The translations under genes and the position numbers were made by a program. DNA of 6,981 nt from Acidobacteriota bacterium (GTDB taxonomy: Bacteria > Acidobacteriota > Polarisedimenticolia > J045), in contig JAJRXN010000043.1 in assembly GCA_024276295.1 (NCBI GenBank), forward strand, positions 1 through 6,981. The letters are read 5' to 3'. The notes under the pieces are model-generated. The model was not told the DNA's origin and made no database searches. It saw nothing but the letters and a program-made list of their open reading frames with translations. This document shows positions 1 to 6,981 of the stretch, in pieces (the stretch's first letter is position 1; each line of letters starts with the position of its first letter).

Positions 1-828
<828 letters not shown>

Positions 829-842
829 CGATCGGGCGACCG

Positions 843-848
843 AAGGAG
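843..848 (+). promoter_or_regulatory. Ribosome binding site of the aldo/keto reductase
   Basis: The sequence AAGGAG lies 8 nt upstream of the ATG at 857. It fixes the reductase start, and the first residues (MEYRHLGRSG) match the usual N-terminus of the family. Confidence 0.85.
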
Positions 849-856
849 ACCGCACG

Positions 857-1855
857 ATGGAATACCGTCATCTCGGACGTTCGGGACTCCAGCTCTCGGC
901 GCTGTCCCTCGGGGCCTGGGTCACCTACGGCGGCCAGGTCGGCGAGGACATCGCCCGTGAGTGCATGACGACGGCCTTCGAGGCGGGGGTCAACTTCTTC
1001 GACAACGCCGAGGTCTACGCCGGCGGCGAGGCGGAGCGCGTGATGGGCCGCGTGCTCCGCCGCGCCGGCTGGCGCCGCGCCGACATCGTGATCTCGACCA
1101 AGATCTTCTGGGGCGGCCAGGGGCCGAACGAGCGCGGTCTTTCGCGCAAGCACATCGTCGAAGGGATCGACGCCTCGCTCCAGCGTCTGGGGCTCGAGTA
1201 CGTCGACCTGCTCTACTGCCACCGACCGGATCCGCGCACGCCGATGGAGGAGACCGTGCGGGCGATGAACCACGTCATCGCCCAGGGCAAGGCGCTGTAC
1301 TGGGGCACCAGCGAGTGGAGCGCCGCCGAGATCATGCAGGCGCATGCCGTCGCCCGCGAACTGCGGCTGATTCCGCCGACGATGGAGCAGCCGGAGTACA
1401 ACATGTTCCACCGCCGCCGCGTCGAACAGGAGTATGCCTCGATCTACCGCACGGTCGGACTTGGGCTGACGACGTGGAGCCCGCTGGCCAGCGGCCTGCT
1501 GACCGGCAAGTACAACGATGGCACGGCCCCTCCGGGCTCGCGCGCCACCGTCGAGGGCTACGGCTGGCTCGCCGAACGGCTGGTCGGCGAGCAGGCGCGA
1601 CCGCGGATCGAGAAGGTCCGCCGCCTCGAACCGATCGCGGCCGATCTGCGCTGCTCGCTGGCCCAGCTCGCGCTGGCATGGTGCCTGCGCAACCCGAACG
1701 TCAGCTCGGTGATCATGGGCGCGTCGCGACGCGAGCAGGTCGAGGAGAATCTCGGAGCGCTCGCGGTCGCCGCACGGATCGACGACGAGGTGCTCGAGCG
1801 CATCGAGGAGGTGCTCGACAACCGTCCCGAACCGGAGCGCGACTGGCGCAGCTGA
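857..1855 (+). CDS. Aldo/keto reductase, Kv-beta-like (AKR6 type)
   Basis: This is a complete 332-residue NADP(H)-dependent aldo/keto reductase with a TIM-barrel fold, expected in the cytosol. The catalytic tetrad is visible as Asp49 and Tyr54 (DNAEVY), Lys82 (STKIFW) and His122 (YCHRPDP). Cofactor-binding segments are TTWSPL (205-210) followed by ASGLLTGKY, and MGASRREQVEENL (287-299), which grips the adenosine phosphate. Several stretches closely resemble animal and plant potassium-channel beta subunits: WVTYGGQ, KIFWGG, ERGLSRKHI, PMEETVRAM, YWGTSEWS, and a C-terminus ending DWRS where Kv-beta ends DYRS. I recognise these from memory, not from a search. Animal Kv-beta has Asn at the catalytic His position, whereas this protein keeps His, so ordinary carbonyl reductase activity is likely. 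No channel gene is nearby. A YghZ-type glyceraldehyde-3-phosphate reductase is the main alternative, but the motifs fit AKR6 better. The natural substrate is unknown. The gene follows ahcY by 28 bp and probably shares its transcript. Confidence 0.93.
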   Translation: MEYRHLGRSGLQLSALSLGAWVTYGGQVGEDIARECMTTAFEAGVNFFDNAEVYAGGEAERVMGRVLRRAGWRRADIVISTKIFWGGQGPNERGLSRKHIVEGIDASLQRLGLEYVDLLYCHRPDPRTPMEETVRAMNHVIAQGKALYWGTSEWSAAEIMQAHAVARELRLIPPTMEQPEYNMFHRRRVEQEYASIYRTVGLGLTTWSPLASGLLTGKYNDGTAPPGSRATVEGYGWLAERLVGEQARPRIEKVRRLEPIAADLRCSLAQLALAWCLRNPNVSSVIMGASRREQVEENLGALAVAARIDDEVLERIEEVLDNRPEPERDWRS

Positions 1856-1857
1856 AC

Positions 1858-1875
1858 CGCCGTCGCGCCACGGCG
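1858..1875. terminator. Possible weak bidirectional terminator hairpin between convergent genes
   Basis: An inverted repeat CGCCGT (1858-1863) / ACGGCG (1870-1875) with a 6-nt loop fills most of the 21-bp gap between the stop codons of the plus-strand reductase and minus-strand carB. Its position suits a shared terminator, but the stem is only 6 bp and there is no T tract on either strand. It may be only a barrier or processed 3' end, or chance in GC-rich DNA. Confidence 0.35.
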
Positions 1876-1876
1876 A

Positions 1877-5092
<3,216 letters not shown>

Positions 5093-5100
5093 CCCCGTGC

Positions 5101-5106
5101 TCCTCC
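5101..5106 (-). promoter_or_regulatory. Ribosome binding site of carB
   Basis: On the minus strand GGAGGA lies 8 nt before the ATG at 5092. It decides the carB start over the longer in-frame extension to 5338. It lies only 7 nt beyond the end of the preceding terminator's T tract (5114). Confidence 0.88.
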
Positions 5107-5113
5107 GTGCATG

Positions 5114-5141
5114 AAAAAGAGGCCGCCTCCGGGGCGGCCTC
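5114..5141 (-). terminator. Rho-independent terminator after rplQ, directly upstream of carB
   Basis: Read on the minus strand, GAGGCCGCC (5141-5133), a 5-nt loop CCGGA, and GGCGGCCTC (5127-5119) form a perfect 9-bp GC-rich stem followed by TTTTT (5118-5114). This is a textbook intrinsic terminator, 24 nt after the rplQ stop codon, closing the rpsD-rpoA-rplQ transcript. The orientation is clear because the plus strand carries AAAAA before the stem and no T run directly after it. Because carB starts 21 nt beyond the T tract, the element may also act as an attenuator controlling read-through into carB. Confidence 0.9.
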
Positions 5142-5165
5142 CCTTCGCGGTGCACCTTTCCGGTG

Positions 5166-5558
5166 TCAGTCCCCCGAAGACCCGCCGGACGCCCCGGCGT
5201 CCCGGCGCTCGACAAGCTCGACGATCGCCATCTCGGCCCCGTCACCGCGGCGCGGGTTGGTGCGCACGATCCGCAGATACCCGCCCGGCCGATCCGTGAA
5301 TCGCGGAGCGATGTCGTCGAACAGGTGCTTGACGACACTGCGGTCCTTGAGTGCCCGCGCCACCAGGCGCCGCGAATGGACCGTGTCGATCCGGGCGCGC
5401 GTGATCAGCCGCTCGGCATACGGACGCAGCGCCTTGGCCTTGCCGAGCGTGGTCTCGATCCGCTCGTGGCGAAACAGGGCCGTCGCCATGTTGTTCAGCG
5501 TCGCCAGCCGATGCTCGCTCGTCCGGCCGAGCTTCTTCTGCCCCCAGCGATGTCTCAT
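5166..5558 (-). CDS. rplQ: 50S ribosomal protein L17
   Basis: L17 is a protein of the large ribosomal subunit that lies near the peptide exit tunnel. The 130-residue product opens with the family signature MRHR...LGRTSEHR, followed by LFRHERIETTLGKAKALRPYAERLIT, and has the conserved tail segment GYLRIVRTNPRRGDGAEMAIVELVE. A short Gly/Ser/Asp-rich tail (about 118-130) follows the core; this part varies in length in the family. The start is supported by GGAGGA (5571-5566) 7 nt upstream. The gene follows rpoA after 35 bp, the standard alpha-operon order, and is followed by a strong terminator. In E. coli this operon is regulated by S4 near its first genes, which lie outside this window, so that control cannot be assessed here. 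Confidence 0.98.
   Translation of the reverse strand: MRHRWGQKKLGRTSEHRLATLNNMATALFRHERIETTLGKAKALRPYAERLITRARIDTVHSRRLVARALKDRSVVKHLFDDIAPRFTDRPGGYLRIVRTNPRRGDGAEMAIVELVERRDAGASGGSSGD
5184..5206 (-). other. Hairpin-forming inverted repeat in the 3' end of rplQ
   Basis: GCCGGACGCC (5184-5193) pairs with GGCGTCCCGGC (5196-5206), giving about 10 bp with one bulged C (5201) and a nominal 2-nt loop, so the innermost pair probably opens. It lies within the codons for the Gly/Ser-rich L17 tail, about 40 nt before the terminator stem. It may be a by-product of GC-rich coding sequence or may protect the 3' end of the mRNA. Confidence 0.35.
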
Positions 5559-5575
5559 CGTCGATTCCTCCGCAC

Positions 5576-5593
5576 CAGCGCCCGCCAGCGCTG
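5576..5593 (-). other. Small hairpin between rpoA stop and rplQ ribosome binding site
   Basis: CAGCGC (5576-5581) and GCGCTG (5588-5593) form a 6-bp stem with a 6-nt loop, filling the space between the rpoA stop codon and the rplQ ribosome binding site (5571-5566). There is no T tract, so it is unlikely to terminate transcription. It could tune translation or decay of the segment. The evidence is limited to the pairing itself. Confidence 0.35.
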
Positions 5594-6571
5594 CTACGCG
5601 TTCGAAGCCTTGCCGCCGCCGAGACGCATGCCGAGCGAGAGTTTCATGTCGGCGAGGAGTTCCTTGATCTCGTTGAGCGACTTGCGGCCGAAGTTCTTCG
5701 TCTTGAGCAGCTCGGCCTCGGTCATCTGCACCAGGTCCCGTACGGTCTCGATGCCGGCATTCTTGAGGCAGTTGTACGAACGCACCGACAGCTCGAGTTC
5801 GTCGATCGACCGGTCGAGGTGCTCGCGCAGGCGATCGTCCTCGGTCTCCGGCGCTTCCTCGACCTCCTCGGCGCGATCCTCGAAGTTGATGTAGATCGAA
5901 AGGTGGTCCTTGAGCAGCTTGGCCGCTGCCGCAACGGCGTCGCGCGGCGAGATCGTGCCGTCGGTCCAGACCTCGAGCGTCAGCTTGTCGTACTCCGTCG
6001 AGCGGCCGACGCGGGCCGAGTCCACCGTGAAGTTGACGCGCCGCACCGGCGAGTGGACGGAGTCGACCGGAATGTATCCGACCGCCAGGTCCTCATCCAT
6101 GTTCTGGTCGGCCGGAACGTATCCGCGTCCCGGCTTGAGGCGGAACTCCATCTCGAGCTCGCCCTCGTCCGACAACGTGGCGATCACCGCGTCACGGTCG
6201 AGCACCTCGACGTTCGAGTTGACCTCGATGTCCCCTGCCGTGACCACCTTCGGCCCCTTGGCCTGCAGCCGCAGCGTCTCGACCTTCGGCAGGTGCAGGC
6301 GGATCGGAATCCGCTTGAGATTGAGGATGATGTCGGTCACGTCCTCGGTGACGCCCGGCACCGACGAGAACTCGTGCAGCACGCCCTCGATCTTGACCGC
6401 CGTCACCGCGGCGCCGCCGATCGACGACAGCAGGATGCGCCGCAGCGCGTTGCCGATCGTGACGCCGAACCCACGCTCGTACGGCTGCGCGACGAAGCGG
6501 CCGAACGTGTCGGTCAGACTCGACTGCTCGATCTCGAGGAACTTGGGCTTCTGGAAAGCCTGGCTCTGCAT
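5594..6571 (-). CDS. rpoA: DNA-directed RNA polymerase subunit alpha
   Basis: The alpha subunit dimerises to scaffold assembly of beta and beta', and its C-terminal domain contacts promoter UP elements and activators. The product is 325 residues, close to the usual 310-345. The N-terminal domain (about 1-231) contains FGVTIGNALRRILLSSI (35-51) with Arg45, and GVLHEF...DVTDIILNLK (63-86), both core assembly motifs. An acidic linker (about 232-250, rich in Glu and Asp) leads to the C-terminal domain (about 253-315). There Arg264, Asn267, Cys268 and Lys270 in SVRSYNCLK, with Gly295, Lys297, Ser298 and Glu301 in the NFGRKSLNEIK motif, match the E. coli DNA-contacting surface (Arg265, Asn268, Cys269, Lys271, Gly296, Lys298, Ser299, Glu302). 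UP-element recognition is therefore probably retained. The start is supported by GGGAGG with a short 4-nt spacer. The gene sits between rpsD (58-bp gap) and rplQ (35-bp gap). Confidence 0.98.
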   Translation of the reverse strand: MQSQAFQKPKFLEIEQSSLTDTFGRFVAQPYERGFGVTIGNALRRILLSSIGGAAVTAVKIEGVLHEFSSVPGVTEDVTDIILNLKRIPIRLHLPKVETLRLQAKGPKVVTAGDIEVNSNVEVLDRDAVIATLSDEGELEMEFRLKPGRGYVPADQNMDEDLAVGYIPVDSVHSPVRRVNFTVDSARVGRSTEYDKLTLEVWTDGTISPRDAVAAAAKLLKDHLSIYINFEDRAEEVEEAPETEDDRLREHLDRSIDELELSVRSYNCLKNAGIETVRDLVQMTEAELLKTKNFGRKSLNEIKELLADMKLSLGMRLGGGKASNA

Positions 6572-6575
6572 ATTG

Positions 6576-6581
6576 CCTCCC
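6576..6581 (-). promoter_or_regulatory. Ribosome binding site of rpoA
   Basis: Minus-strand GGGAGG is separated from the rpoA ATG by only 4 nt (CAAT), on the short side for spacing. It begins 2 nt after the base of a large hairpin (6584-6613), and its GGAG could pair with the CTCC of that hairpin's 3' arm. Confidence 0.8.
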
Positions 6582-6583
6582 GG

Positions 6584-6613
6584 GGAGACGGGACGCGCGG
6601 GCGCGCCCTCTCC
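6584..6613 (-). other. Long imperfect hairpin in the rpsD-rpoA intergenic region
   Basis: On the minus-strand transcript, GGAGAGGGCGCG (6613-6602) pairs with CGCG, CCC and TCTCC (6597-6594, 6592-6590, 6588-6584). This gives about 12 base pairs with two single-nucleotide bulges (6593 and 6589) and a 4-nt loop. No T tract follows, so a terminator is unlikely. The stem lies between the rpsD stop codon and the rpoA ribosome binding site and could influence rpoA translation or mRNA processing; that role is inferred. Confidence 0.5.
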
Positions 6614-6629
6614 GCGAGGTTTCCGGTCG

Positions 6630-6981
6630 TTACTTGGAGTACAGCTCGACGATCAGGTTCTCCTGGATCGGCATCTGGATGTCCTCCCGCCGCGGAAGCT
6701 CGAGCACGCGGCCCTTGAAGCTCGGCGCGTCGAGTTCGAGCCACGCCGGCACGCCGCGGCCCTGGGCCGTGTCGAGGTTCCCCTGGATCAGCGCGTTCTT
6801 GCGGCTCTTCTCGCGCAGCTCGACGGTATCGCCCTGCCGTACCTGGTACGACGGAATGTCGACCTTGCGCTCGTTGACCAGGAAGTGGCCGTGGTTGACG
6901 AGCTGGCGCGCCTGCGCCCGCGATGCCGCGAAGCCGAGCCGGTACACGACGTTGTCCAGCCGGCGCTCGAGGAACGACAGC
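6630..6981 (-). CDS. rpsD: 30S ribosomal protein S4, C-terminal part (5' end beyond window)
   Basis: S4 is a primary 16S rRNA-binding protein that starts assembly of the small subunit body; in E. coli it also represses its own operon. Bases 6633-6980 encode 116 C-terminal residues of a protein usually about 200-210 long; the frame runs off the window's right edge. The visible part begins LSFLERRLDNVVYRLGFA, the start of the S4 RNA-binding domain, continues with SRAQARQLVNHGHFLVN and the PSYQVRQGDTV segment, and ends with the family's characteristic QENLIVELYSK. The N-terminal region, including any zinc-binding cysteines, is not visible. rpoA follows after 58 bp, as in the alpha operon of many bacteria. 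The gene looks intact as far as it goes. Confidence 0.97.
   Translation of the reverse strand, partial: LSFLERRLDNVVYRLGFAASRAQARQLVNHGHFLVNERKVDIPSYQVRQGDTVELREKSRKNALIQGNLDTAQGRGVPAWLELDAPSFKGRVLELPRREDIQMPIQENLIVELYSK

Noticed and set aside
5093..5338. 82-codon upstream extension of the carB frame
   Set aside because: It runs through the terminator and out of frame through rplQ. The family N-terminus and the ribosome binding site both point to the ATG at 5092.
5107..5894. Plus-strand open frames across rplQ and rpoA
   Set aside because: They are antisense to two certain genes and rich in Arg and Ser as expected of shadows. The first begins at an ATG beside the terminator with no convincing ribosome binding site.
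6599..6608. Perfect palindrome GGGCGCGCCC as a possible operator
   Set aside because: It lies inside the larger rpsD-rpoA hairpin and such short GC palindromes are common in this composition, so it gives no independent evidence of protein binding.

Overview
This is a high-GC (roughly two-thirds G+C by eye) bacterial chromosomal window made almost entirely of housekeeping genes. It has tight spacing, strong GGAGG-type ribosome binding sites and no sign of mobile DNA, CRISPR arrays, tRNA or rRNA genes. The protein sequences (bacterial S4, L17 and RNA polymerase alpha in alpha-operon order, plus a full-length large carbamoyl-phosphate synthetase) show a bacterium. The phylum cannot be fixed from the sequence alone; the alpha-subunit style would fit a GC-rich group such as Acidobacteriota, but that is only a guess.

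Layout. Bases 1-1855 read on the plus strand. They hold the C-terminal two-thirds of S-adenosylhomocysteine hydrolase (ahcY) and, 28 bp later, a complete aldo/keto reductase of the Kv-beta-like AKR6 type. Bases 1877-6981 read on the minus strand in the order rpsD (C-terminal part, cut by the window edge), rpoA, rplQ, a strong rho-independent terminator, then carB. The two blocks converge at about 1856-1876, where the 21-bp gap contains a small GC hairpin.

How the genes work together. rpsD-rpoA-rplQ is the end of the classical ribosomal alpha operon. carB makes carbamoyl phosphate for arginine and pyrimidine synthesis, and its carA partner is not next to it. ahcY recycles S-adenosylhomocysteine in the methyl cycle. 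The AKR probably shares its transcript, but its substrate is unknown.

I found no undescribed system here. The points most worth a second look are in the RNA between genes. First, the rplQ terminator ends only 21 nt before the carB start codon, which leaves no room for a separate carB promoter and suggests read-through or attenuation. Second, a long hairpin abuts the rpoA ribosome binding site, and its 3' arm could alternatively pair with that site. Third, the bacterial Kv-beta-like reductase keeps the canonical catalytic His where animal Kv-beta has Asn.
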